A stretch of DNA of 18,641 nucleotides, from positions 1-18,641 of the forward strand of contig CAZUBO010000013.1 in NCBI GenBank assembly GCA_964618955.1, given 5' to 3'. This document shows positions 1 to 7,171 of the stretch, one piece after another. Origin of the DNA: JAKLIH01 sp964618955. GTDB lineage: Bacteria; Patescibacteriota; Minisyncoccia; UBA6257; JAKLIH01. The notes under the pieces were generated by a model. That model worked only from the letters and a program-made list of their open reading frames with translations, did no database searches and was not told the origin of the DNA. A program made the position numbers and the translations under genes. The number at the start of each line of letters is the position of its first letter. The first letter of the stretch is position 1.

Positions 1-277
1 TTGGAATTTGCTCATAAAAATTATCAGGATTTTTCTTCCTCTGAGCTTTGTATTCGGCAAATTCTTCATGTCTAAAAGTCTTCCCTTTAACATCAAAAGT
101 CGCAACCACATAATCTGGTTTTATCTCTGAAATTGCCTTCAAAAATATCAAACAAAAACCATAAACCGCATTAACCAAAACTCCTTTAGGATCAACCAAA
201 CCCGGAAGCGCATGATACGCTCGATGTATTAAAGCATTACTATCAACTATCATTAGTGTCTTCTTGTTATCATCCAT
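1..277 (-). CDS. polA: DNA polymerase I-type 5'-3' exonuclease, N-terminal part (runs off the window)
   Basis: The first 92 residues are visible; the rest lies beyond base 1. The N-terminus reads MIVDSNALIHRAYHALP, the opening strand and first metal-binding Asp of the FEN/PolA 5'-3' exonuclease fold, followed by NAVYGF, then PDYVVATFD and KTFRHEEFAEYKAQR, which are hallmark segments of this domain. In bacteria it removes RNA primers and flaps during lagging-strand synthesis and repair. Whether polymerase domains follow, or this is a stand-alone exonuclease, cannot be seen. The start at 277 is preceded by AAGGA, one of very few Shine-Dalgarno-like sequences in the window. An extended -10 promoter lies just upstream. 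The domain assignment is strong; the symbol is less certain because of the truncation. Confidence 0.88.
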   Translation of the reverse strand, partial: MDDNKKTLMIVDSNALIHRAYHALPGLVDPKGVLVNAVYGFCLIFLKAISEIKPDYVVATFDVKGKTFRHEEFAEYKAQRKKNPDNFYEQIP

Positions 278-301
278 ATATTGTCCTTTATTATTAAATA
301 T

Positions 302-331
302 ATTATACCACAACTTTCAATAAAAAATCAA
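302..331 (-). promoter_or_regulatory. Promoter of the polA-like gene
   Basis: On the minus strand, TTGATT (326-331) and TATAAT (302-307) are 18 bp apart, with TGG just before the -10 box (extended -10). It lies 24 bp upstream of the start at 277 and sits inside a module duplicated at 1521-1594. Confidence 0.6.
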
Positions 332-349
332 CACCAAATCCAATAACAT

Positions 350-389
350 AAAAAGCCAAGGCATCCCCTAATATCTTAGAAGACGCCTT
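350..389 (-). terminator. Rho-independent terminator of the phosphotransferase gene
   Basis: The arms at 376-389 and 358-371 form a 14-bp stem, some pairs being G-U, around a 4-base loop. On the minus strand it ends in GCTTTTT. It follows the stop of the upstream gene by 8 bp. Confidence 0.8.
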
Positions 390-397
390 ATTAGTAA

Positions 398-1474
398 TTA
401 CATTTTTGTAGTAAATCAATCCATTTCTTCTGCTAAAGCAATTTTACCTACCCGTATCTTGTCTTTTACAAAATCAGAATGATCTACTAAAGCTCTTTTA
501 ACCCTAAGAGCCATTTTAGAAATAGTAAATCTTAATCTATAATAATGAAATCTTAAATCAAAATCATTGGGCAATTGTACTGCCTTACAATAACCATTAA
601 TAAATTTCTCAAAACGTTCTATGTCAAAAAAAGTAGATCAACATGCCAAATCAGCTATTGGGTCGCCACCATGACATTCGTCTCAATCTAATATACCACT
701 TATATAATCTCCTTCAACAAGAATATTTCAATCAGCAAAATCATTATGAATTAATCTAGGGCCATCAATAGGTTCAAAATTATATTTTTTAAAAATATCA
801 ATAAGTTTTTTTGATTGTTCTTCATCAATAACCTTAAAAGTAATTAATCTTTGCAAATTCTCTTCCAAGCCACATCAAATAAATTCTTGATAATTTGAAT
901 GTAATCCTATGAGCCTATTCTCCTGCTTAGCAACTTCATTATCGAACGACCCATAACCATCAACTTTAATTTTATGAATATTCGCCATAATATAACCCGC
1001 TTGATCAAGTAACGTTTCTTCCAAGCTTGGATTTTCTTTTATGGCTAAGTCCATTGTTATTCCATCTATTGCTGTCATTAACATGAAATCCATATCTGAT
1101 TCATTATCAGCTTCATGAATTTCAATAACATTAGGTACCAATATATTATTTTTAGCTGCATCTAGAGCTAACTTTTCAACAAAAAAATACCCATTTTTAA
1201 TTCCACGAGGATGCATTCTGGCAACATACAAATCATTATTTAATTTAATTTTCCTAACAATATTCACATTTCCTTTTAAAATACTTTCACTCGGATTGAT
1301 AATTTCAATATTATCAATATTATCTATTGATTTTATTCCCTTATTTAAAATATTCTTAATCTCAAAATCAGATAACTCATGTCGTCTTAAAAAATAGCTA
1401 TCAAAATCTTCAACCTTTAAATTTCTATCAGTTTGTCAATAAAAACAATTTTTACGATCTGTTAAGTCTATCAT
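398..1474 (-). CDS. Aminoglycoside phosphotransferase-like kinase (APH/choline kinase fold)
   Basis: A 358-residue protein when UGA is read as Trp; six UGA codons are used. The C-terminal half carries the APH catalytic loop as IHNDFADWNILV (the family's HxDxxxxN) and the metal-binding segment SGILDWDE followed by GGDPIADLACW. Both Trp in 'DWN' and 'DWD' are UGA, and 'DWD' is a near-invariant family motif. The N-terminal lobe reads VNIVRKIKLNNDLYVARMH, fitting the ATP-binding strands with a Lys or Arg. Such kinases phosphorylate small hydroxylated substrates (aminoglycosides, homoserine, choline, sugars); the substrate cannot be told from sequence, and antibiotic resistance should not be assumed. 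The start at 1474 is the only ATG in frame after an upstream stop and has no clear Shine-Dalgarno sequence. The gene is monocistronic, with a terminator-promoter module on each side. Confidence 0.85.
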
Positions 1475-1527
1475 AATATCTAATCCATATTTTATTAATA
1501 TTAAAATTTTTCTTTTTATCTAAATAT

Positions 1528-1560
1528 ATTATATCACAACTTTCAATAAAAAGCCAAGGC
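1528..1560 (-). promoter_or_regulatory. Promoter of the phosphotransferase gene
   Basis: TATAAT at 1528-1533 is preceded by TGA, an extended -10. The -35 region is poor (TTGGCT-like, inside the upstream terminator stem). This is the counterpart of the promoter at 302-331. Confidence 0.5.
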
Positions 1561-1588
1561 GCCCTCTAATATTTTAGAAGATGCCTTG
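1548..1588 (-). terminator. Rho-independent terminator of the ncRNA
   Basis: A 15-bp stem (1574-1588 with 1555-1569) around a 4-base loop, followed on the minus strand by GCTTTTT. Confidence 0.75.
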
Positions 1589-1876
1589 CCAGTACTGGAG
1601 ATAATATATAACCAAGTTATATATTACCCGCCCACCCTTAAAAATCACTTTTTTAAGGATATTTTATCCTTTTAGACTACAAAATAGTCAAAAGGCAAAA
1701 GAACAATTGCCGTAAGTTTATTCTTGCGACAAGCAAACATATATACAAATATGTTTATTTGCCGAGATGATTTGGCAATTTGTTTTCATGAAAAACAGCG
1801 ACTTAATTCAATCAAGTCAATTTTTCAAGTATTTATTGAATAAAGTTTTTCATGTCGTTTATTCAATATTTAATTA
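1548..1876 (-). ncRNA. Probable structured non-coding RNA, about 330 nt, family not recognised
   Basis: This stretch has no convincing reading frame. It begins just after a full-consensus promoter and ends at a strong terminator. It is packed with hairpins: perfect arms at 1858-1867/1835-1844 (10 bp), 1814-1818/1800-1804, 1749-1756/1735-1742 inside a closing stem 1774-1780/1705-1711, 1685-1689/1675-1679, 1650-1658/1636-1644 (9 bp) and 1616-1626/1602-1612 (11 bp). The loop segment 1845-1854 is exactly complementary over 10 bases to 1787-1796, and that same segment can pair with 1821-1827. This suggests a pseudoknot or two alternative folds. A G-rich single-stranded run (GGGTGGGCGGG) lies at about 1627-1637. 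I looked for hallmarks of tmRNA, RNase P RNA, SRP RNA and 6S RNA and saw none. Function unknown. Confidence 0.6.
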
Positions 1877-1881
1877 TCTGT

Positions 1882-1910
1882 ATTATAGCATAGTTTTCTG
1901 ATTTTGTCAA
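1882..1910 (-). promoter_or_regulatory. Full-consensus sigma-70-type promoter driving the ncRNA
   Basis: TTGACA (1905-1910) and TATAAT (1882-1887) on the minus strand are separated by exactly 17 bp. Both hexamers match the consensus perfectly, the strongest promoter in the window. Transcription would start near 1875. Confidence 0.8.
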
Positions 1911-1920
1911 AAAAAATCAG
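1898..1920. promoter_or_regulatory. Inverted repeat centred on the -35 box (possible operator)
   Basis: CTGATTTT and AAAATCAG form a perfect 8-bp dyad with a 7-base spacer, and the TTGACA box falls inside it. As an RNA hairpin it is not followed by a U-run on the minus strand, so a protein-binding site is possible. It could also help end the transcript arriving from the DUF998-like gene. Confidence 0.35.
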
Positions 1921-1933
1921 AATATCTTTATTT

Positions 1934-2524
1934 TTATTTTAAATTAATTTTTTGTATTTTGTCATCATTATTGTAATCAAAAATAAAAACAAAAATTCAA
2001 GTTAACGTAATTAACATATACAATAATTCTGGAATAGCATATCCAATTCTATGATCAAACGTTCAAACTGTAAAAAAAGCACCCCAGATAATATAATTCA
2101 CAATCGAAACCAAAATACTAAAAATTCCTAAAGATCTCTTGTCTTTAATAATTGCCTTACCTAATATTAATTGTGCATATGCCAAAGCAAAAAAGAAACA
2201 AGCCGCGCACACAAAATGTAAAGGACGATTTACATTATTACGAATCAAACCTGTCAAAACAACCGATATTGAAGCTATAACCATAAAAAAATGAGCCATT
2301 GCTCCGATACGGATTCGCGTTAAAGTCGCTTTCGTAAAAAAGAACAAAATTAAACCGCTTGTAACTAATCCAATATTAAATAATGGATTTACATTCCCGA
2401 AATAACTCAAATCATCATAAATTCAATTAAAACCTCTATAATATGATAACACCATTCCTATTATCGGAATTAGTAATCCAACTAACAAAATTCTTTCGAT
2501 TTTTATTCTAAATCTTTCAATCAT
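1934..2524 (-). CDS. DUF998-like integral membrane protein
   Basis: A 196-residue hydrophobic protein using three UGA-Trp codons (FNWIYDD, TVWTFDH, LTWIFVF). About five to six membrane segments are visible: residues near 12-28 (ILLVGLLIPIIGMVLSYY), a helix after NVNPLFNIG, AMAHFFMVIASISVVLTGLI, FVCAACFFFALAYAQLILG, IFSILVSIVNYIIWGAFF, and the C-terminal ELLYMLITLTWIFVFIF. The pattern 'N-terminal helix, DLSYFG loop, H in PLHF between helices' resembles the DUF998 family, whose function is unknown. It is the last gene of an apparent operon, starting 17 bp after the TAA that would end the extended NADAR frame. No Shine-Dalgarno sequence is seen. The family call is by resemblance only; the membrane call is firm. 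Confidence 0.72.
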
Positions 2525-2540
2525 AATAATTATTAAATCA

Positions 2541-2618
2541 TTATATAATCTCCTTTCTTAATTTCATTCATAACTTTCCTAATTCATTTCTGCCTTTTCT
2601 ATCTGGACCTCATCCCTA
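2541..2618 (-). other. In-frame continuation of the NADAR gene beyond UAG
   Basis: After TAG the same frame reads GWGPDRKGRNELGKLWMKLR and three more residues plus II before TAA at 2541-2543. This matches the family C-terminus 'WGxGxDxxGxNxLGxLLMxLR'. It includes two UGA-Trp codons. The tail shows no other decay, so the UAG is either recent or decoded. Confidence 0.7.
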
Positions 2619-3023
2619 AAAAGAATCCTTTGGCGAATCTTCAACGATCTTCTTTTTCCCAGTTTGTAACAACTTGTGTATTACATAAGGATTTTGTTTT
2701 AATTTCGCTCTTAGAATACTTTCCATATTCTTTAAATCATCTTCTCCATAATCTTCAAAATTATCTAACTTGTATTTCTGTGCAATTTTGTATGCTTCGT
2801 CCGCCGACTTTGCTTTAAAAATCATCTCTACTGCTTTTGGATTACTTTTAAAAAATCTTGAAGCTTGATAAGCATATTCTGATGTTGGCCAATTCTTCCC
2901 CCTTCACAAAACCTGAAATGAAGAAAAATTTGAAAAACAATAAAACTCTCGTTCATAAAATCCAACAATCTTCCCTGAAGTTTCCAATTTACTATCTCTG
3001 TTTTTGTATTTATTAACTTCCAT
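2616..3023 (-). CDS. NADAR (YbiA/DUF1768) family protein, interrupted near its C-terminus by UAG
   Basis: The N-terminus has the family signature: FYEREFYCFSNFSSF, then an RGKNWPTSEYAYQASRFF segment (the conserved W-P-T-S-E-H/Y-x-Y-Q-A-x-F). Then VIHKLLQTGKKKIVEDSPKDSF leads into the catalytic C-terminal part. NADAR proteins are N-glycosidases acting on ADP-ribose-type or riboflavin-intermediate substrates; some reverse ADP-ribosylation of guanine in DNA. The frame meets TAG at 2616-2618 (codon 136), exactly where the family has a conserved Trp. The frame beyond it still encodes the conserved tail (see 2541-2618). The product is therefore either cut to 135 residues or made full length (160) by readthrough or suppression. 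One UGA-Trp precedes it (VLWRG). It lies 25 bp after the upstream charged protein, in the same apparent operon. Confidence 0.82.
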
Positions 3024-3048
3024 AAAAAATTAATTTAGAATTTTTATA

Positions 3049-4098
3049 TTATTCAACATTTCCAAGAATCTCATCAATACGTTTCTTAATATCTTTATCG
3101 CCTTTTTCCTTAGCAGCTTTACCAAAGCCTTCTAATAAACATCTAAGCCATTTAATAGCTTCCTTCATATAGGGCATGTTTTCCAAACCAACAGTAGATT
3201 GTTGCTTCTTTAACTCTCTCTCAACTTCTCTAATATAATCTTCCGGTTTACGTACTGCTTCTTTAATACGAATCATACCACTAAAACCAGCCGATACTGA
3301 CTTTTCTTTTAATGACCTAATAAAATTACTAATTTCTCATGCCAAAGGATCTTTTTCTTGTGGTTCTCCTTGAGTTAGTGCCATATAAGCAGCATATCCT
3401 TTATCTCTGGATATCTGTGATTGGCTCTCTTTTTCCTTTTCTAACTTTTTCTGTTCCGATCTTTCTTTTTGCTTCGATAAAGCCCCCACTACTTTTCCTA
3501 ACATTGGAAAATCTTCTAAAGCATTTGTATAATCAAATATTTGTTTAGCTATTTTTGGATCATTATTTTTCATTGCTTCTTTACCAAAACTTACAAGCAT
3601 AATTTTAGCATTTTTACTAAATTCCTGGGCTTTCAAATTATTTTCATGAGTCTTCATCTCTTCTATAAAAGATTTAATTCTTTCAATATAATCTTCTGCG
3701 GTTCTAATAGCTTTCTTGCTTTCCACTGAAACACCGCCTATGCCTATTTGCAATCCTCTTTCAAAATCTTTCATTAATTGTTTATCCTCCTTTGTTAAAG
3801 GCCTCTCTCACCCTGGAGTTCTACGATCTTCTGGAACGTTATATGCTTTTAACGCCTTGTATGCCTTAACACTATATTCTTCACATGCTTTCTCTTGTCT
3901 ATCCATACTTGGCTTCATAAATTCTTTCGCTTCTTTTTTAGCTACTTGAAGTTTTTTAACCGATCTTTCATGCAGACTTTCTTTTTTTGATATCTTCTCA
4001 TCATTCACGCCCTCTTCTATCTCTTCTACCTTTCCTTCTTCTTTCTTTTTTTGAATATTTTGCACAACTCTTTCATGCAAACGTTTTCCTTCTCTCAT
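3049..4098 (-). CDS. Charged helical protein with a tandemly duplicated novel domain; function unknown
   Basis: A 349-residue soluble protein rich in Lys and Glu; I do not recognise the family. Residues 1-60 are helical/coiled-coil-like and repeat a short motif (RLHERVVQNIQKKKEE, then SLHERSVKKLQVAKKEA). The rest is a duplication: residues about 75-193 and 235-349 share AYxAL, a Trp-Glu pair (W97/W254), KAIRTAEDYI versus EAVRKPEDYI, and FGKEAxKNNDPKIAKQI versus FGKAAxEKGDKDIKKRI. The aligned W97 and W254 are both encoded by UGA. A Lys/Glu-rich linker (about 209-226) joins the two units. No signal peptide or membrane segment is seen. It is first in the operon with the NADAR and DUF998-like genes and has its own promoter; no Shine-Dalgarno sequence precedes the ATG. 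Confidence 0.85.
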
Positions 4099-4133
4099 AT
4101 TTAATTTTTAAATATTTATTAATACCCACTAAT

Positions 4134-4162
4134 ATTGTATACAATTTTTAACTTTTTTGCAA
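4134..4162 (-). promoter_or_regulatory. Promoter of the duplicated-domain protein / NADAR / DUF998 operon
   Basis: TTGCAA (4157-4162) and TACAAT (4134-4139) on the minus strand with a 17-bp spacer, about 36 bp upstream of the start at 4098. Confidence 0.6.
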
Positions 4163-4189
4163 CCAAAAAACCATACAAAAGTATGGTTT
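4163..4189 (-). terminator. Rho-independent terminator of the Lmo0937-family gene
   Basis: A perfect 9-bp stem (AAACCATAC/GTATGGTTT) with a 4-base loop, followed on the minus strand by a T6 run. It begins 11 bp after the stop codon. Confidence 0.85.
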
Positions 4190-4199
4190 CTTAATAGCC

Positions 4200-4352
4200 C
4201 TATTTAAAAGGATTCTGGCCATTGATGATCCTGATCAAAAACAAAATAATTGCTATAACAAGAAGAATGTGAATAAAATTACCCAAAACATGGAATCCAA
4301 CAAATCCTAAAAGTCATAATACTAACAAGATAAATGCAATTGTTGTAAGCAT
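4200..4352 (-). CDS. Lmo0937 family small membrane protein
   Basis: A 50-residue protein: MLTTIAFILLVLWLLGFVGF, then HVLGNFIHILLVIAIILFLIRIINGQ. Two hydrophobic helices are joined by a short turn with Gly and His. This closely follows the Lmo0937 family of tiny membrane proteins, whose consensus opens MLxTIAVILLVLWLLG; the Trp in VLWLLG is UGA here. The role is unknown; the family is often linked to envelope stress. It ends in TAG, and two codons later TAA occurs in frame, so readthrough would add only three residues. It stands alone, with its own terminator just downstream. Confidence 0.85.
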
Positions 4353-4450
4353 GTAGATATTTTAATTAATAAATTAATATTGTATAATTATCGAATTAAT
4401 TAGAAAAACTACTTATTATAATATACTCTTATTATCATATATTAGCAACT

Positions 4451-4478
4451 CAAAAACACCGTTTTTCAACGGTGTTTT
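4451..4478 (-). terminator. Rho-independent terminator of tRNA-Gln
   Basis: A perfect 9-bp stem (4470-4478 with 4453-4461) around an 8-base loop. The distal arm ends in T5 on the minus strand. It lies 5 bp after the tRNA CCA end. Confidence 0.8.
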
Positions 4479-4483
4479 AAATT

Positions 4484-4559
4484 TGGCTGCGGGATTTGGA
4501 TTCGAACCAAAATAAACGGATTCAAAGTCCGTTGTCCTACCTGGTTAGACGATCCCGCA
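4484..4559 (-). tRNA. tRNA-Gln(UUG)
   Basis: A 76-nt cloverleaf: 7-bp acceptor stem TGCGGGA/TCCCGCA, D arm with AACCAGGTAGG, anticodon stem ACGGA/TCCGT with loop CTTTGAA (anticodon TTG), and TΨC loop GGTTCGAATCC. The discriminator is G and the CCA end is encoded. It would read CAA and, by wobble, CAG. It is not the UGA-reading tRNA-Trp that this genome must carry elsewhere. Confidence 0.95.
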
Positions 4560-4572
4560 ATAAGACTTCAAT

Positions 4573-4601
4573 ATATTACTATATTTTTGTTAAAAAGTAA
4601 A
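4573..4601 (-). promoter_or_regulatory. Promoter of tRNA-Gln
   Basis: TTTACT (4596-4601) and TAATAT (4573-4578) on the minus strand, 17 bp apart, between the stop of the HTH gene and the tRNA 5' end. Confidence 0.5.
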
Positions 4602-4606
4602 CCCTT

Positions 4607-5311
4607 TTACAAAATTGTTGGTTTATCACCAAATAGCTCAATTAACCCTTCAATATACCCTGTTATTTTTCTATTTAAATCAAAACTTTTCAAAACCTTA
4701 ATTCTTATTAATCCATTGTAGTCACCGCCAATATTTTTCCTCAAAGTATTTATTTTATTCCTCTTATAATACACTCTTATTTCATCTTTATTTATTTGTA
4801 ATTTTTTACTTCAAAATTCCTTAATTCTTTCAACATCTTTTGTCGTCTCATGAACATATAATTGAAATTGTAAATTACTTTCATTAACTCCTAATTTTTC
4901 AACTAGCCATTTTTTAAAAATAAAAATCATTTCTGGATCCATGTTGTTTAGAATAACACATTCTCCTATCCGCCAAGGTTTCGTTTTAGATCCTTCGCCT
5001 CAATACAATACAACGCCTAATAACCACAAAGAATCTTTAATTAAATCTTTTAATTCTTTTTTAGCTTCAATTTTTATTTTATTCTCTCTTTCTATTCTTT
5101 GATTTTTTCTAGCAATACCACCCTTTAGGCCCGCCCTTCTTCTATTGCTATTTAATGCCTCTCTTTGTTCTTCAGTTAATTCAACTTTATTAACTCAATT
5201 ACTAACAGTTGATTTTGGCACACCAGTCTTCTTCATAATTTTGCTATAAGAAAGCCCTTGTTTTCTTAGCTCCATTACTTTCTTATATTTTATTTTATCT
5301 CTTCCTTCCAT
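4607..5311 (-). CDS. HTH plus LAGLIDADG-like homing-endonuclease-type protein
   Basis: A 234-residue protein. Residues about 8-42 form a resolvase/transposase-type helix-turn-helix (YKKVMELRKQGLSYSKIMKK, then TGVPKSTVSNWV). A basic linker follows (NSNRRRAGLKGG). Residues about 93-110 read LWLLGVVLYWGEGSK, a LAGLIDADG-like helix with an acidic residue (E106), then NNMDPEMIFIFKKWL, a phrase typical of this group, EFWSKK, and GLIRIKVL near the end. Proteins of this HTH/LAGLIDADG-like type are common and scattered in CPR genomes; they may be mobile nucleases or DNA-binding regulators. Trp in NWV, YWGEG and FWSKK are UGA. It starts 9 bp after the ABC gene stop, so it is probably co-transcribed. 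No flanking repeat or target duplication was noticed. Confidence 0.75.
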
Positions 5312-5320
5312 AATTAAAAA

Positions 5321-7141
5321 TTAAGATTTAATTTCATACCCTTCAGCTTGTAATCTAAAAGCTTTAGCATACTTCCCGTTTAGCTTTATTAATTCATCAT
5401 GACTTCCTTCTTCAACAATATGTCCTTCATCAATCAATATAATCCTATCAGCATTACGAACCGTTGAAAATCTATGAGAGATTATAATAACAGTTTTGTT
5501 ATGAAAGAATTCATAAATATTATTAAAAATCTTATATTCTGCCTCCGCATCTATTGAAGCTGTTGGTTCATCAAAAATTACCAATCATGGATTTCGATAA
5601 AACAATCTTGATATTGCAATTCTTTGTCATTGACCAGTACTTGGACGAATACCACCCTTAAAAGCTTCACTCAATATCTGGTCATATTTATTTGTATAAA
5701 TATTAATAAAATCATCCGCATCAGCTTTCTTAGCTGCTTCTCGTATTTTTTTATCATTCTTGTCTTTAGAGGTATCTCCCAAATATATATTCTCTCCAGC
5801 GGTCAAAGCTTGATATTCTCCAAAATCTTGAAACAAAGTCCCAACATTCTTATAATATGTATTTATCTTCAAACCATCAATATTCTGATTATTAACTAAA
5901 ATATCACCATCAGTTGTCTGATAAAATCTTAATAATAATTTAATTAAAGTTGTTTTGCCAGCACCATTCACCCCAACAATCGCCAACTTCTCTCCTGCCT
6001 TTATTCTTAAATTCAAATCCTTAAATATCAATCTTTCAGTATTTGGATATTTAAAATTAACATGATCACATACAATTTCCGGTGGTTTCTTAAATTCTTT
6101 TAATTCAATCTTTCCATCCTCAAAACTTGGTTTTAAATTAAAAAATTTATATGTATCGTCAACTCTCAAGGCCATTTCATATAATGACGCTAGATTACTA
6201 AATAGATTATCTACATTATTTTCAAAACGTTCTACCATACTAATATAGAAATACAATCTACCAATAGATAGTTTGTCTCTAACAATCTTTCTAATAATAT
6301 TTAACATCATTCAAAAATATACAAAGATATTTAAAAAACTCATGCCAGTATTTCAAATATGCATCCTCTTTCGCACATTTAACCAACCTTTTAAAAATAC
6401 CTCAACAAAATTCAAACATTTATCTTTTAAATATTCGGCTGAATTATGAATGTTTAATTCAATTAATTTAACCTTGTCCAAAATATATCCTACAATTCTA
6501 TTATTCAATCTTCTTGCTTCAGTATTTTTAAATCCATACTGATACATTTCTTTTACAAAAGCGATGTCTCTAATATCTCTAATTATTATTCAAACAGCCG
6601 CAACCAATAGCAACTTTGGCATAAAATAAAATATAGAAATCCCAGCAATAACTACATTAATCATATCAGCTATTACGCTAACAAATGTAAAAAACAAATT
6701 AGGCAATTGACCTACTTCATTCATGCCTCTAATAATAGCATTATTCTGATCTGGATCTTCCATTACCGGAACTCCTAGAGTCTTGTAATGTTCATACAAA
6801 AATATATCCGAATAAAAATAGAAATACTGATTTGCTTTATTACGATAATATCACCTTATTCTTTTTATTAATGAAGCTACAAAATTAAAACTTACCAAAA
6901 ATATCAAATACGGAACTACAGTTTCTAAAGAAGAATTATTCTGCAAGATCTTTACGACTACATCAATAATCTTTGCGATAATTAAGAAATCAACCATTCC
7001 AACTATTCTTGATAATATCTCGAAAATGAAAAACAAAATACCTGAAATCTTATCAGCTCTTATGAATATCTTAAAAGAAAACAAAGATAATTTTAACATT
7101 TGTTTAAAAGATATCTTCTTGTTTATTTGTGTATTTTCCAT
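5321..7141 (-). CDS. ABC exporter half-transporter (fused membrane and ATPase domains)
   Basis: A 606-residue protein in one frame interrupted only by six UGA-Trp codons. Residues about 1-300 carry the membrane domain: hydrophobic stretches at SGILFFIFEILSRIVGMVDF, VVPYLIFLVSFNFVASLI, LFFTFVSVIADMINVVIAGI with the following FYFMPKLLLVAAV, and FLNIFVYFW. The ATPase domain follows: Walker A GVNGAGKT (390-397), Q-loop LFQDF, signature STGQWQR (501-507), Walker B LVIFDEP (520-526) and H-loop ISHR (His 556). The signature is STGQ instead of LSGGQ; Trp after it is UGA and matches the 'GGQWQ' form known in this family. Such proteins dimerise to export lipids, peptides or drugs; the substrate cannot be told. 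It lies 30 bp after ftsX in the same operon. Confidence 0.88.
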
Positions 7142-7171
7142 AAAATATTTTAATTTAAAAATCTAATTCCT

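Larger units (their letters stand above)
295..396 (-). repeat. Terminator-promoter module, copy A
   Basis: Copy A shares with 1521-1594 a 31-base block around the -10 box and a hairpin block. The loop flank TAATAT-TTAGAAGA is conserved between copies. Copy A carries about 24 extra bases between the two blocks. Several stem differences keep the pairing (G-U exchanged for G-C or A-U), so the hairpin seems to be maintained. Confidence 0.65.
1521..1594 (-). repeat. Terminator-promoter module, copy B
   Basis: Second copy of the module at 295-396. Here the hairpin and the -10 block are directly joined. It ends the ncRNA transcript and starts the phosphotransferase transcript. Confidence 0.65.

Noticed and set aside
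398..1474. A specific antibiotic-resistance determinant
   Set aside because: Only the general kinase fold is visible; the family has many other substrates and nothing points to aminoglycosides.
1548..1876. tmRNA, RNase P RNA, SRP RNA or 6S RNA
   Set aside because: No tRNA-like ends or tag frame, no RNase P core motifs, no SRP apical loop, and several separate hairpins instead of one long bulged rod.
2630..3949. Several plus-strand open frames at 2630-2818 and 3339-3949
   Set aside because: Antisense shadows of the NADAR and duplicated-domain genes; Phe/Leu-rich with no family signature.
5321..7141. Series of short broken genes (pseudogene cluster) in the ABC exporter and similar regions
   Set aside because: All pieces lie in one frame separated only by UGA, and joined they give a full-length family member with all motifs intact.
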